Source: Schizochytrium sp. TIO01 (Eukaryota > Sar > Bigyra > Thraustochytrida > Thraustochytriidae). Taken from it: 64,000 nucleotides of DNA. How positions within the stretch are numbered: position 1 is the stretch's first letter; each line of letters begins with the position of its first letter. The stretch is from positions 1,433,270 through 1,497,269 of the forward strand of contig SMSO01000007.1 of assembly GCA_004764695.1 (NCBI GenBank), read 5' to 3'. Positions 43,105 through 53,256 of this stretch are shown here, piece after piece. The translations under genes and the position numbers were made by a program. A model generated the notes under the pieces. That model did not search any database. It worked only from the letters and a program-made list of their open reading frames with translations, and was not told the origin of the DNA.

Positions 43105-43731
43105 ATGACTTTGATGAAACGAGTTGCGAGGAGGAAGTCCTTCCTATATAGATCCCAGACTGGCTCCCTGCGCGTCGACAAGGGCGTCTTTCCTTGCCTC
43201 ATAGTTTCATCTTTAAGCCACAGAAATCGAAGCCTTAACAAGCCAGGAAATCAGATTCAATCATTTCTTTTTTATCTGAAAGGAAAAGGACTTCAAAATA
43301 ATTTCTTGTTTTACTTTTTTTATTTCTTTTTAGAATTGAAAATAGAACATTATGTCGTGTCCACTCAGAAGAAAGAAAGAAAGAAAGAAAGAAGATGGAA
43401 CGAGATTTTCATGAGAACAATCTCGACAAGAAGGACCGAACATCAACGACGAGCACGCGACGCGCGAATCAATCAGCCTCAGCTGGTAACGGCCTGCCCT
43501 AAGTCAACTCAACTTGAACCTTGCGGAGTCAGGCATGAGGTCCTGGTCTACTGTGTTGAGTCAGCAAAGGCGAACGGTAATTTTGTTAGAAGAATGAAGT
43601 TGGATGGTGCGAGTAAGCTCGATAATGAGATTTATATCTCAAGCAAGGACTTAGATGGGTTGCGCATAATCCTACTTTGTGTCCATGCTTCTCGAGGCAG
43701 GCAAAGTAGCGTGCCTATGAATGTTAGGTAA
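43105..43731 (+). other. Orphan 208-codon open reading frame, doubtful
   Basis: Open from a TTG at 43048; the first ATG is at 43105. The predicted product is basic, with an aromatic hydrophobic patch (FLFYFFYFFLELK) encoded by a T-rich tract and a KKERKKERR stretch encoded by an AAAG microsatellite. Its last 100 residues have a more ordinary composition (LVTACPKSTQLEPCGVRHEV, then YISSKDLDGLRIILLC). No family is recognised. It is long for chance in AT-rich DNA, but microsatellite and T-tract sequence inflates open length. It may be a decayed gene. Confidence 0.22.
43369..43394. repeat. (AAAG)n microsatellite
   Basis: About six tandem GAAA units inside the orphan open frame. Confidence 0.9.
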
Positions 43732-44173
43732 GTTTATTGCGAGGAAAGAATAATGTCAGGGATGCCTTCTTGATAAACGGAAGCAAAACCACTTGTGAAA
43801 ATTAGCAGATTACCTTGTGTCTCAATGCAAACCTGAACCAGAATTCTGGCAAACAGTTCTACAACATAGCACATAAGAGAAACAAAGGAATTGCAATTTC
43901 ATTATTCCACTGTAGGGGCGAAAGACAACTTCGCATACGCCCTGCATTATGCTTATTTGCACTTGTTGATCCATCAGTTCCGCAAGATGTCACCAACGCA
44001 TGTTGGTTTCAACCTCGCCACTTCCCGAGGTACCTTGGAATTGCCCTGGTTTTCATTTTTTAATTTGCGTTTTTGTATATTGCATTGGTCCTGGTCCTCC
44101 TTTATCCATCCGTGAAGCTTCTAAATCAAGAATGAGAGTCTGCGAAGCTATAACAAATAATTTTCACAATCAT

Positions 44174-44216
44174 TTTTGCACAATCATTCCTATGAGAATT
44201 TCCTGATTGTGCAAAA
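44174..44216. repeat. Perfect 13-bp inverted repeat (hairpin)
   Basis: Left arm TTTTGCACAATCA (44174-44186) and right arm TGATTGTGCAAAA (44204-44216) are exact reverse complements separated by 17 bases. Transcribed, it would fold into a 13-bp stem. It is intergenic, about 540 bases before the phosphoglycerate-mutase-like gene. Confidence 0.85.
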
Positions 44217-44755
44217 CCAGGCCAGGTGATCAACCCCAACCTCGTTCGATTTTTGCCATCATCTTAGCAATAGCCCTGAGCCAATGCATCATATATTTCC
44301 ACGTATAAAACCGGCTGTCTCGGCAAACTGCCCCAAATTGGGGCAAGATTATCCCATTAATATAATGACTGAAAGAGAAAATTCGCATGCTCTTATTCAT
44401 GTTCTTCTTCACCACATCTCTTTTGAAGCAAACAATAGCGTTATACATGTTTGCTTGCCGCTCTCGATTCGTAAAGCACATGTTTCGCAAGCGCAGACTT
44501 GGATGTAACGTCCAATTCGGAGCTGCTTTTGGCCTATTGTACGGTATCTCTATAAGTCACTTACAGCCTTCAACCAAAGTGGAAATAAATCGTAAAAATG
44601 AATAGTATAGGAAATCAGGAATGGAAATAAAAGAACGATCGTTCGAAATGCGATCAATCAATTTCGCAGAAATGGGAATCAAGTTTTGATCGAGCAGATC
44701 TTGATCGAGACCGACCCTTCGTTCTGCCCTCGCTTCGCTGCGGCGGTTCAGAGCC

Positions 44756-46097
44756 ATGTCGCTGCGGCTGACAGCAGCCCTGGCGGCAGCCTTTGCGGCA
44801 GCAGCGGTTCTGGCGGCGATGCGGCGACGGAGCCTGCCTCACGACGGCGTGGGCCGGGAACGGCGCATGCGAAGGGCTGCTGCGCAGCGCGCCGAAGAGG
44901 CCATTCGACGCAGCAAATGGCGACTTCCCCGCGAAGTTATCCTGCTGCGGCATGGCGAATCACTCGGTAACATCCGCGAGAGCACATATCGCGTAATCCC
45001 AGATTGGTCCATCCCTCTCACAGAACAGGGTAGGCTCGAGGCCAAGCACGCCGCCAAGGGCATTGTGGATGTCATTGGAAAACGAAAAGTCGTTATATAT
45101 TACAGCCCATATAGGCGCACCCAGGAGACCCTAGACGCTTTGCTGGGCGAAGGTGGAATTCCTGACGATCAGGTAAGTCTTGAGACGTGATGCATAATGG
45201 GGTCAGGCAAGGTGGCTTGTAGTTTCTGTGAACTTTTGAATGACAGAGTATTGTTTCACAGAAATCATGGCCACCCATAAAAGCTCCGCTTCCTTTAATT
45301 CTTACATTTCTTATGAAATAGGCGCAATAGTGAGCAAATGGGAAGCCTGCGGAGGTATAATGAGTTTGGAAACATTAAACTTGGTTTATGGAAATGTTCG
45401 GGTAGCCTTTTGGGCTTTCCAAGTTGTTCCATCTGGTGTGAAAAGGAAAAGGGGCCTAAGGACTATTGAGATTAACACATTGATGATGACTTTTGGGTGT
45501 CATTATATAATACAGATTGCATTTCTGCAAGAAGAACCAAGGATTCGTGAACAAGACTTTGGCAATTATCAAACGCAAGCAATGGCAGAGATTAAGAAGG
45601 AACGTCTTCGTTTTGGGCGTTTCTTCTATCGCTTTCCGAATGGTGAATCTGGCGCTGATGTGTACGATCGAGTATCTTCTTTCTTTGAAACGTTATTTCG
45701 ACAGTTTAAAAGGAGCCCTATTAGTGATATTGGCGGGGATGAGGATTACGTGCTTTTGATTGTGTCTCATGGTCTTACCATCAGACTCTTTGTCATGAAA
45801 TTCCTCGGCTTTGATGTAAGCTACTTTGAGAAACTACGAAATCCTCGGAATTGCACACCCATTGTTATGCGCAGAAAAGTTGGAACCTTCGTTTACGAGC
45901 TTGAACCCAACTCCTGGAGGAGCATGGGCGTGCTTAATGCTAGTGAGCAATGCATTCCCGTGAATAGCTTTCAATTTCCTGTTCATTATTGTGTTTCAGC
46001 CTCCTTGCACAACTTCAAGCGGGAGCACAAGCGTGCGTTTGCCGACCTTGAATACACTGCCGGGGATGCTGCACAAGATCCACAGCCCAATCAATAA
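44756..46097 (+). CDS. Membrane-anchored phosphoglycerate-mutase-like (histidine phosphatase) protein, one intron
   Basis: Two exons, 44756-45172 and 45516-46097, give 332 residues. The donor is CAG|GTAAGT and the acceptor is ATACAG|ATT, both phase 0, joining IPDDQ to IAFLQEEPRIREQDFGN. Residues 4-21 are an Ala/Leu membrane anchor followed by Arg, so a signal-anchor topology is likely. The catalytic core shows LLRHGES (His66), SPYRRTQET (about 117-125), PNGESGADVYDR (Glu183) and VSHGLTIRLF (His224), the two-histidine arrangement of the family. The REQDFGNYQ stretch is typical of the plant/fungal phosphoglycerate-mutase-like branch rather than glycolytic dPGM. Substrate unknown. The first exon is very GC-rich and the intron is AT-rich. 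Confidence 0.88.
45173..45515 (+). other. Spliceosomal intron
   Basis: 343 bases, GTAAGT at the 5' end and TATAATACAG at the 3' end. Reading through gives a stop after four codons, and splicing restores a conserved family stretch, so it is well supported. Confidence 0.85.
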
Positions 46098-47000
46098 GCA
46101 ACTATCCTGTCGAATATGTTCTGTGCTTCCAACCTAGATTTCAACAATAAAATTGAATCCTTTCGTGCAAAAGATATACAATGGCCATGCCTGTATAGCA
46201 AGACCTGGGCCGCTCGGATGGATTGCATATTAAAATTTCTGGTATAGGTTCGACATATCTATTGCTTTGCCGCATGTGTCTCCATATTCTACCGTTCAAT
46301 GACATGAAGCTGCTTTGAAAAATGGGATTTATAACTACGTTCTTATCAACGCTATTTAAAAAGCAATTGTATGGGTTCTGTGCGATAAAGTTCAATTGAG
46401 CAGGCTTCAGGATCTAATCCGTGCTTTAGTTACTAGTATAGTGTGTTCGCAGCAAGTAAGCCCAGCCCTTGCAGTACTTCACTGCAGTCTTAATACCGAT
46501 AATATTCTACTTTTGCGTTTTACGCGTCTTACTCTTATATCAAATGTACAAGGTCACTCTGGGGCACATGGAAACAACAAATAATAAATAATAAAAAATA
46601 ATAAAAATATTGTCATAGTTAAGAGACTTAACCTCCATCATCTAAACTATAATATTGATTGATTGAGCACGCCTCTCTCGTAGAACAAAGGAACACATTA
46701 ACAAATAAGTTAAGAAAACAGTTTTCATTCGTTAATTGTCTAGGCCGCGGTAGAAGGTCAAGTATACCCCTACAATGAACCGATGTATTGTTGCTAAAAT
46801 ATCATTTTATTTGATTTTCATAATTCTCAATAGTTTCATACTTGATTAGCAGTACGATTCTGTTTCTTTCGGTGTTTGTTAATTTTACTTTCGTCTCACA
46901 TTTCGGAGTGCCCAGAATGTGTTCGATCAACCATTAAGATTGTTCTGTGTTACGAAAAGAAACCGTCGACTGCTAAGCAGATGCTCAGGTCAAAGATTAT
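46098..47000. other. Convergent spacer
   Basis: About 900 bases between the phosphatase and the minus-strand ankyrin gene. It is AT-rich, with AATAATAAA-type repeats near 46580-46610. No gene is seen. Confidence 0.55.
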
Positions 47001-48671
47001 CTAAATAGAGTACGCTCCGATATACAGAAGCCCGTATACAATGTAGGTGCGGTAACTTGTGAGATCAAAGTGTTCAAAGTAGTTATCAAAGACAACAAAG
47101 CACAGTAATATCAGCACCTTGCACCACACATGCATTTCCCAACGCGCATGTTTTGTCTCAAAAAATTCATTCAAGTCACACTTGTGAAACTCGCTATAAG
47201 ACGGTATATGCAAGTCTTTCTTACGGGTCAAGGCTTTTGACCACCCTTCCAGTAAATCGCGGGTCTGCTTGTTTTCCAGAAAATACTGATCCACATCTTG
47301 GTATTGCGGAATCCGCTTTGTTTGCAGATTAGGGGTGGCACGTTCAAATGTTGTACGCAGGATATGCAAGCGTTGTTTAAAGGAATGACGCTTGGAGTCT
47401 CCGAGCTTCGTTGCAGCAATGACAACGATCGATTTATTTTGAGAGTTTCGCACGTCGTCCCTTGCGCCAGCACTGAGTAGCATCAGAAAGGCCTCGTGAT
47501 GGGCCTTTGCAGCCGCACGCATCAATGCCGTATTTCCTTGTGGATCTGTGACCTCCAGGTTTGCACCACGACCAAATAGAGCGATTACTGTACCAACATG
47601 TCCATGCTCAGCAGCCGTAATGAGGGCAGTCTTGCCTGATGATGATTTACCATCGATATCAACATTAGCCTTTTTATCGTCAAGAATTGCTACAAGACCT
47701 TTGGTGTCACCATTGCGTGCGCAACGTATAAGGTCGCGCAGCGTGCTTCCACATGCGGACTTCTTTTGATAGTGTTTAGCCTCCTTACATGGAAACTCCG
47801 AGAGCAAGTTCATTGCCTCATCGCGAGTGAGGTGACCCTCTTCTTTGGTTAGGCCACGCAGAGAAACTCGTTTACTGTCCAATCGTACGGGACGAGCAGT
47901 AGAGGCACTATATTTACGTTTCAAGCTATCGCGGTGAGGCACCCGCGACGGAGAAGAATCCGGATTCTCGGGTAGCGATCTGTTACGCGACATCGAAATG
48001 CGTGTACTGCTTCGTCTTTCATAGCCTTGAGCTGAGACAGATGAAGAAGAACTCGGCTGGCTGAGGTATTGGAGTTGCGAGAGCGTGGTATTATGTTCAT
48101 CCTCCAACAATTGCATGTGATCCTTCAGGAGATTGTTGCGGTTATGGGCGAGATGTCTGAGCATTTGAGCTCCGCGGGATCTACTATACCTACTTGACGC
48201 TAGCGATGCTGAGCTCGAGTGGGTCTCGTCACTACTTTCGCGAGATCGCATGCGCCGTTTGGTGCTTCGGCGTGAAGTTAGGGAAGCTGAAGATGCAGCT
48301 GATGAAGCGGTACTCCACGAAGTTTCTGAATAACCTGACTTGACCCTTCCTACTCCTTGGCTTGACGTCTTTGCTTTTGCCTTACTGCGCGAGCGAGATT
48401 TGGAAGGACCTTTGGGTGATGAAAGCATCGTCACTTCGTCGGCTTCGTCCTCAGAGGCCTCAGGATCGGTGTTTGCTTCGCATTTTTGCTCGTCGTCAGG
48501 TACAGAAGTGTACAATGGAATTCCATCTGCATCAAAACTTTCTTCAAAGGGATCTTGCATCTGCTCATCATGACATTCGTATGCACAGGCAGGTACGGAA
48601 TTATCCTGGGTTGCCTTTTGATTTATCCTGTGCATACTGCGTCGACGCGACGAGGCCGGACTCGCCGTCAT
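47001..48671 (-). CDS. Ankyrin-repeat protein with Ser/Arg-rich N-terminus and hydrophobic C-terminus
   Basis: The frame opens upstream with GTG at 48803; the first ATG (48671) gives 556 residues starting MTASPASSRRRS. Residues 1-270 are Ser/Arg/Glu-rich and probably disordered, with an acidic patch (DPEASEDEADE). About 305-420 holds three ankyrin-type repeats (GKTALITAAEHGHVGTVIALF, then GNTALMRAAAKAHHEAFLMLL). A charged helical stretch follows (to about 505), and the last 45 residues contain two short hydrophobic segments (CKVLILLCFVVF and YIVYGLLYIGAY). The protein ends right after the second, so an additional 3' exon with more membrane helices is possible. Function unknown; membrane-associated scaffolding is a guess. 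Confidence 0.8.
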   Translation of the reverse strand: MTASPASSRRRSMHRINQKATQDNSVPACAYECHDEQMQDPFEESFDADGIPLYTSVPDDEQKCEANTDPEASEDEADEVTMLSSPKGPSKSRSRSKAKAKTSSQGVGRVKSGYSETSWSTASSAASSASLTSRRSTKRRMRSRESSDETHSSSASLASSRYSRSRGAQMLRHLAHNRNNLLKDHMQLLEDEHNTTLSQLQYLSQPSSSSSVSAQGYERRSSTRISMSRNRSLPENPDSSPSRVPHRDSLKRKYSASTARPVRLDSKRVSLRGLTKEEGHLTRDEAMNLLSEFPCKEAKHYQKKSACGSTLRDLIRCARNGDTKGLVAILDDKKANVDIDGKSSSGKTALITAAEHGHVGTVIALFGRGANLEVTDPQGNTALMRAAAKAHHEAFLMLLSAGARDDVRNSQNKSIVVIAATKLGDSKRHSFKQRLHILRTTFERATPNLQTKRIPQYQDVDQYFLENKQTRDLLEGWSKALTRKKDLHIPSYSEFHKCDLNEFFETKHARWEMHVWCKVLILLCFVVFDNYFEHFDLTSYRTYIVYGLLYIGAYSI

Positions 48672-49249
48672 GCCGGCACTCGCCAAGAAGGAAGGAGGTG
48701 ACCAATAATAATCACACCACACAGCCCTAGCCACTAGAAACCTCTCTCGAGTCTCTGATACTCGAATCGATTGGCTCGTCTGCCGTAGCGAGCCAACTCT
48801 CACTTTCTGCAGGGTAGGTACAGTACTTCGGGTTTCCCGTTCCTAAGAACTTTATGCCTGCTACAACCCCAGCGGAGATCTCGCTGCTAGCCAACAACAA
48901 ACTCAAGCTTGTTTAACAAATATGGAGCAGTGCGAACCCGTCTTTGCTTGACAACGTAGGAGGCTTGCAAGAATGTCTTGAGGAGTTTGCTGCTATTCTG
49001 GGCCCCTCGAGTGGGCTTCTGGGTCTAAAGGGCTCTTGCACGCGCTGATCGCTGCCATTACGAGCTAAATTTGTTGCAAATTTCGCAGCAAAGCCGGATC
49101 CAGCTCCATAGCTGTGGAGTCAGTGGACGATGGTTGGGATAAGTTTAATTGCGGGAATCTCTGCACAGTGTCTATTAGATTTAGTTACTCAGTGGAGCTC
49201 CCTCTAAAATATTATGAAAATACATTTATCTCCTCACAAATCCACTGCA
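48672..49249. other. Spacer upstream of the ankyrin gene
   Basis: Presumed promoter and leader of the ankyrin gene, overlapping the 3' flank of the PUB-like gene on the same strand. The GC-richer sequence at 48980-49080 has no clear frame. Confidence 0.5.
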
Positions 49250-50187
49250 TCATATACTTATTAAGAAATACCATTCTGTAGCGTGAGGGTAAGGTGATAA
49301 AATGGATTCCCACACTTTGCTAAGCTGTGGGCAGCCTGTTGCCCAGACTATGGAGAATTAGGGGCACAGGTGAAGGACAAAATTTAAAATTAAATTTTGC
49401 ACCTTTCGGAGCCAACCACAAAAACGAAGCAAGGTCTTTCACAATTCTCGAGATTACTTTACTTACGTTGTGAGATCTCATTGCAAAACTTAAACGTGGT
49501 GCTGATGTCCTCAGGCTGCATGGCTGCAACAGCTTGATGCGAAATGGACAAGTGACCTCACGATGATAAGCTTGGTAAGTGGCAGGACTTCCATTTTTCA
49601 GCATGTTACTTTCCTACCTTAAATAGAAACATGTTTATTTGTTTGATAGTCGGCTTGAAAACACTATGTAAAGGGATTTGTGCAAACCCCATGAATCTCA
49701 GAAGTTCTTCATCATTTGCGCTCAGAGGCCAATACTCGTACTCTTCATGTGCAGAAGCGGCATCAGCTTTGAAGCCTAGTGTCGTCAACGTGTCCTCAAC
49801 ACCTTTCGCGACAAGACCAAGCAAGCGCTTTATGTAAATGGCATTGGACCAAGTCCGTCGTGCAAGCTTAACAATTTTCTACCTGCGTAAGAATAGCAAC
49901 TTATGAGTTCTTCGAATGAATGTTGGGTGCATTCGATGTCGCGCTAATACTTTCCACGAAAGCCCGAGGTTACAGGTGAAATCCCGTCGATGTTCTCTCA
50001 TATTATCGCAGATGTCTCCCTTCGACCCAGTTTGCTGAGTGAATAGACGCTCTGGAGTGGAAGAGGTGAGGGCAAACCCACAGAAGTCGTGCACAACTCT
50101 GGCAGATTGCGTTCTAGTACTGCTACTTGCATCCTCTAAAACAGCCCATTGCTCGAGCAACCTGCGAAATACAGCTTCGAGACGCAC
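49250..50187 (-). CDS. Spliced gene with a PUB-like domain, boundaries uncertain
   Basis: A fragmented minus-strand gene. The best exon is 49878-49618 (87 codons), bounded by a ..GCAGGTAG acceptor and an AAG|GTAGGA donor. Its product runs RRTWSNAIYIKRLL, then KGVEDTLTTLGFK, then YEYWPLSANDEELL, the helix-helix-strand pattern of PUB domains (p97/VCP-binding modules in PNGase and UBX proteins). Downstream exon about 49523 or 49515 to 49467 (donor AAC|GTAAGT), and a short last exon 49275-49250 ending TGA after CTACAG. Upstream, an in-frame stretch to about 50160 (preceded by TTTCGCAG) supplies LLEQWAVLEDASS.. and RVVHDFCGFAL, which could be the first PUB helix. The start exon is not identified. 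Confidence 0.42.
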
Positions 50188-51191
50188 TTAGGCAAGGTTA
50201 TAAATAACACTTCATTCGCAACCACAAAGGTCAGTTAGGAATCAAGATCTCCGGTGAAGATAGAGGTTATTTATGGTGGTCACGTTCTGAGTTTTCCCGT
50301 ATGCAAATGGAGGGACCGGCCGGGCCTTCAGGTCGCTACATTTGCGGTTCAATGACGATCTTTACTCGTAGCGATTAGCAAGAGTTCGAGTAAGTGCAAA
50401 TGATGAACTTGACAACAATTGAATGCTCAACGTCTTTTTGTAGACGAATCAACTACATTTTGGAGCTGCCTAACTCGCAGGGTAGCAACTTGAAACTCTG
50501 GATAGCAAATTGATAGCGCACGCCACCTAGTACTCGAAAAGAAGGAGGTTAATATTAAAAACTCAAGACTCTATGGACCCAGAAAAAGCATCCAGCACTA
50601 ATATTAGTAATAAGGTTAATAGTAATAACACTAGTATTATTTATAGTACTATTAGAAGCAGTAAAGGATTGTGCGAGGGAAGAGCAAATATCCAGCACAA
50701 TTATGAGGGGCATATGATCAATAAAGAAAATTCGCTTGGCGAGCATTGACTTTAATCGAGAATAAGGTCATGATTGCAGCGTATGCACCCTACTACCCCT
50801 TACTTTTTGCAAGATTGCAGTCTTCATACGAGGATGTTTTACAACAAGGGAATAATAATACTTTGCCTTTGGTGATCGAAGGCAAAGCAATACAAGGAAT
50901 GCACTAGGGCGTCATGGCATTGAGTAGCAGTACTAGTACCGGATCTCGGAAAAAGTATGAATAAAAGATGGAATAATTCCTCACAGTGAGATCTGTTTGA
51001 AAGTTTGCAAGACCTGAGTGCCCGAAGTTGTCATCAATGACGTATTTTGAGAATTATAATGAATATCATACCAGGTGCTATCATATATACATTGTGACTT
51101 CTGCTGAAAAGATTACATGACTCAGAATAGAAAGCAGAGATTTACTGAGCCTTTGAAGATGGATACAATCAGAATGGAGCGGTCCGTTATG
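50188..51191. other. Intergenic region, possible 5' part of the PUB-like gene
   Basis: About 1 kb. It may include unidentified first exons of the PUB-like gene. An AT-rich repeat with TAATATTAGTAAT/TAGTATTA words lies near 50600-50650. No other gene seen. Confidence 0.45.
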
Positions 51192-51806
51192 TTATGCGTG
51201 TGCACGTTTTCCTTCCTGCATAGCATCTGTTACTTTAGATTTACAAAAGTCGTCAGAAGAAGCTTTCTCAAATTCACCATGATCATGATCGTCGTCCCGT
51301 CCAGGACCGAGAATAAAAAGCTTCGAACCAGGTACACAGAGTTCTGGGTATGCAGTACGCCACTCTTCAATGGAAGCTGGCCGAGTCATTGAGTGCGACA
51401 CTCCATCTCTTACATAGGCATAAGGATCATCATCATCTGCATCTTCATATTCCTCCAGGGGCTCAAGGCCTTGTAGCTGCCGCTCTAAATGCTCCAACGT
51501 TTTCTCAAGTTCTTTGCCTGTAGACGCATTAAGTCTTGCCAGTTGTGCTTCAAACGACATGCCTATTTCCCCTACATCTTGGTCTTCGTCCTCATAAATA
51601 CCATCCTCATCACTACCATAGTTCTGTACAAAAAATTCACCGTCGTTGTCTACAACTTTCATTAGTTCTGCTGCAAACTGATCCAGAGCAAGTTTCTCCT
51701 CTTGATCAATCTTGGCTTGATACTCGGCCCCTGAAACAGCCTCCAAGTTGCTCTCCAAGCTGTGCTCGCCAGACCTGTGCTGGCTCATCTTCTCCTCCCG
51801 AGACAT
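51192..51806 (-). CDS. Acidic protein of unknown function (204 aa)
   Basis: Single exon from the ATG at 51806 (an alternative Met lies at residue 7). It is strongly acidic, with clusters SDEDGIYEDEDQDVGE (about 65-80) and EEYEDADDDDPYAY (about 117-130). Between them is an amphipathic helix (MSFEAQLARLNASTGKELEK and LEHLERQLQGLEPL, about 82-116) likely to form a short coiled coil. A conserved-looking segment IEEWRTAYPELCVPGSKLF (about 145-163) and a DDDHDHGEFE stretch precede the polar end. No family recognised. The composition, the length and the absence of stops in a GC-neutral region support a real gene. Confidence 0.65.
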   Translation of the reverse strand: MSREEKMSQHRSGEHSLESNLEAVSGAEYQAKIDQEEKLALDQFAAELMKVVDNDGEFFVQNYGSDEDGIYEDEDQDVGEIGMSFEAQLARLNASTGKELEKTLEHLERQLQGLEPLEEYEDADDDDPYAYVRDGVSHSMTRPASIEEWRTAYPELCVPGSKLFILGPGRDDDHDHGEFEKASSDDFCKSKVTDAMQEGKRAHA

Positions 51807-53256
51807 TGTCAGCCTCGGGGCCTAGGTCGCGACTGTTCCCGCCGTGATGCACAGTGAAGAGCTCTCAGAGAGCAATTGCAAACGCCACCTCAGGCCGAAG
51901 CGTGTTTGCCAGGGTGGTGAATTGGAATTCAAGCCAAGAGATGCTTTTTTGCCCAGATGCCTTCTTCGAGAGACTGACCGCTTTTACCAATTGTTAGCAC
52001 GCTACCTACACTAAAGCCTAGCAGTGTAGCGTAACTAAAGCAGTTTTACAATTGCCACCTGCTTGAGAAAGAGAGAGTTTATAGTAGGCTTTACCTTGCT
52101 TTGGCAAAGGAAAGGCCAATCACTGGGAAAGCTGGCAAAGAGTGTGGTTTTCTACGCAAAAAGTTTGGTTGGTGTCGTTTCTTTAAACCAATTAATATGT
52201 GTTTGGTGATTCACGCGCTCAATAGGTTGGGACAAAGAGCACTGACAAACTTCTACAGTCCATATCGCATAGCTAGACCGAGCAGCCGCCTCCCTTACTT
52301 GGTTGCAGTGAGAGGAGACCCATGATCATCTAAGATGATTTCCAAGTGAGTATGAGCATTAGTCCATTTAGTTCCATTAGGTTCAGTTGTCAAGATGACC
52401 ATCTCGAAAACTGCAAATCAGTATACTTCACAATTTCTTCTCCTTTTTGATGACTTTGAATGGCCAAAACAGTCTATACGACGTTTTATCTTTAGTACTA
52501 GAGCACATTCATTACTTATTCGTTCATGCCTAGAAAGCTCAATCTATGACTAATTTTTGGGCTAAAATAGCACATCAAAACGCGCACAGAACACAACCAT
52601 ACGAAGTCTGCCCTCGGGGTGTTTCTGCAATTATTTGGTAGAACGATCTTTCCTCCTAAAGTACAATTCCTTCAGACAATTGTTCTTGTTTCACATGTAG
52701 CAAGGCATGCGCCACTGCCTCGATTTCTTGCTCTTGAGGACTGGTATGGGAAAATCAAGTCGCCACCGTGAACAAATTCCGTCATCCTGGCCCGACAATT
52801 TAGAACGCTCTTGAATTACTCATGCTTACAGTAACATATCAGCATCCGCGTTCTTGCAGCATCTTTGTCTCTTCTCTTTTTTCGGGGGCATGGCGGTGGA
52901 ATGCCTTTTTCGCAGAGACAGGGATTTATGCGTAGTTTTCTTTCGGGTCTATCGCACGTTTGTTTTCCAAACTTGGTTAGCCTGCGTCAATTGGTGAGCA
53001 TAACAAGTTCAGGAGCGTGACACTTTCCCGTATGTATAACTGCAGCGCTTAATTGGTCGAAGACAGTCTTAGACCCATTCAATCATCATATAATTTCGTT
53101 CTTTGACTCATTCATTCGAATAAAAGATGGTAGGTATGTTATTTTCCATTTACTTATTTGCCATCACCGTCGGCAAAGCTTGATCTTTCGAGTTGCGAAG
53201 CCAGTGAAGTGCCGCCTTGGGCTGTGCCGCCGGTTGCATCTTTAGCATATTGTAGG
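51807..53256. other. Divergent intergenic region
   Basis: About 1.45 kb between the acidic protein (minus) and the basic spliced gene (plus). It probably contains both promoters. The frame of the plus gene is open back to about 53158 but without an ATG. No additional gene is seen. Confidence 0.5.

Larger units (their letters stand above)
39035..44755. other. Longest gene-poor region
   Basis: About 5.7 kb without a gene I can name. It holds a (TA)n tract (39811-39838), an isolated GC-rich island (about 39840-40230), an AAAAG repeat (40955-40982), a GC-richer patch near 41800-41990, an orphan 208-codon frame (43105-43731), a perfect hairpin (44174-44216) and a palindrome (44329-44345). The 5' end of the receptor kinase may extend into 39035-39330. 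Confidence 0.5.

Noticed and set aside
52101-52325. 74-codon plus frame
   Set aside because: No ATG context or coding features, and it lies in a divergent promoter region.
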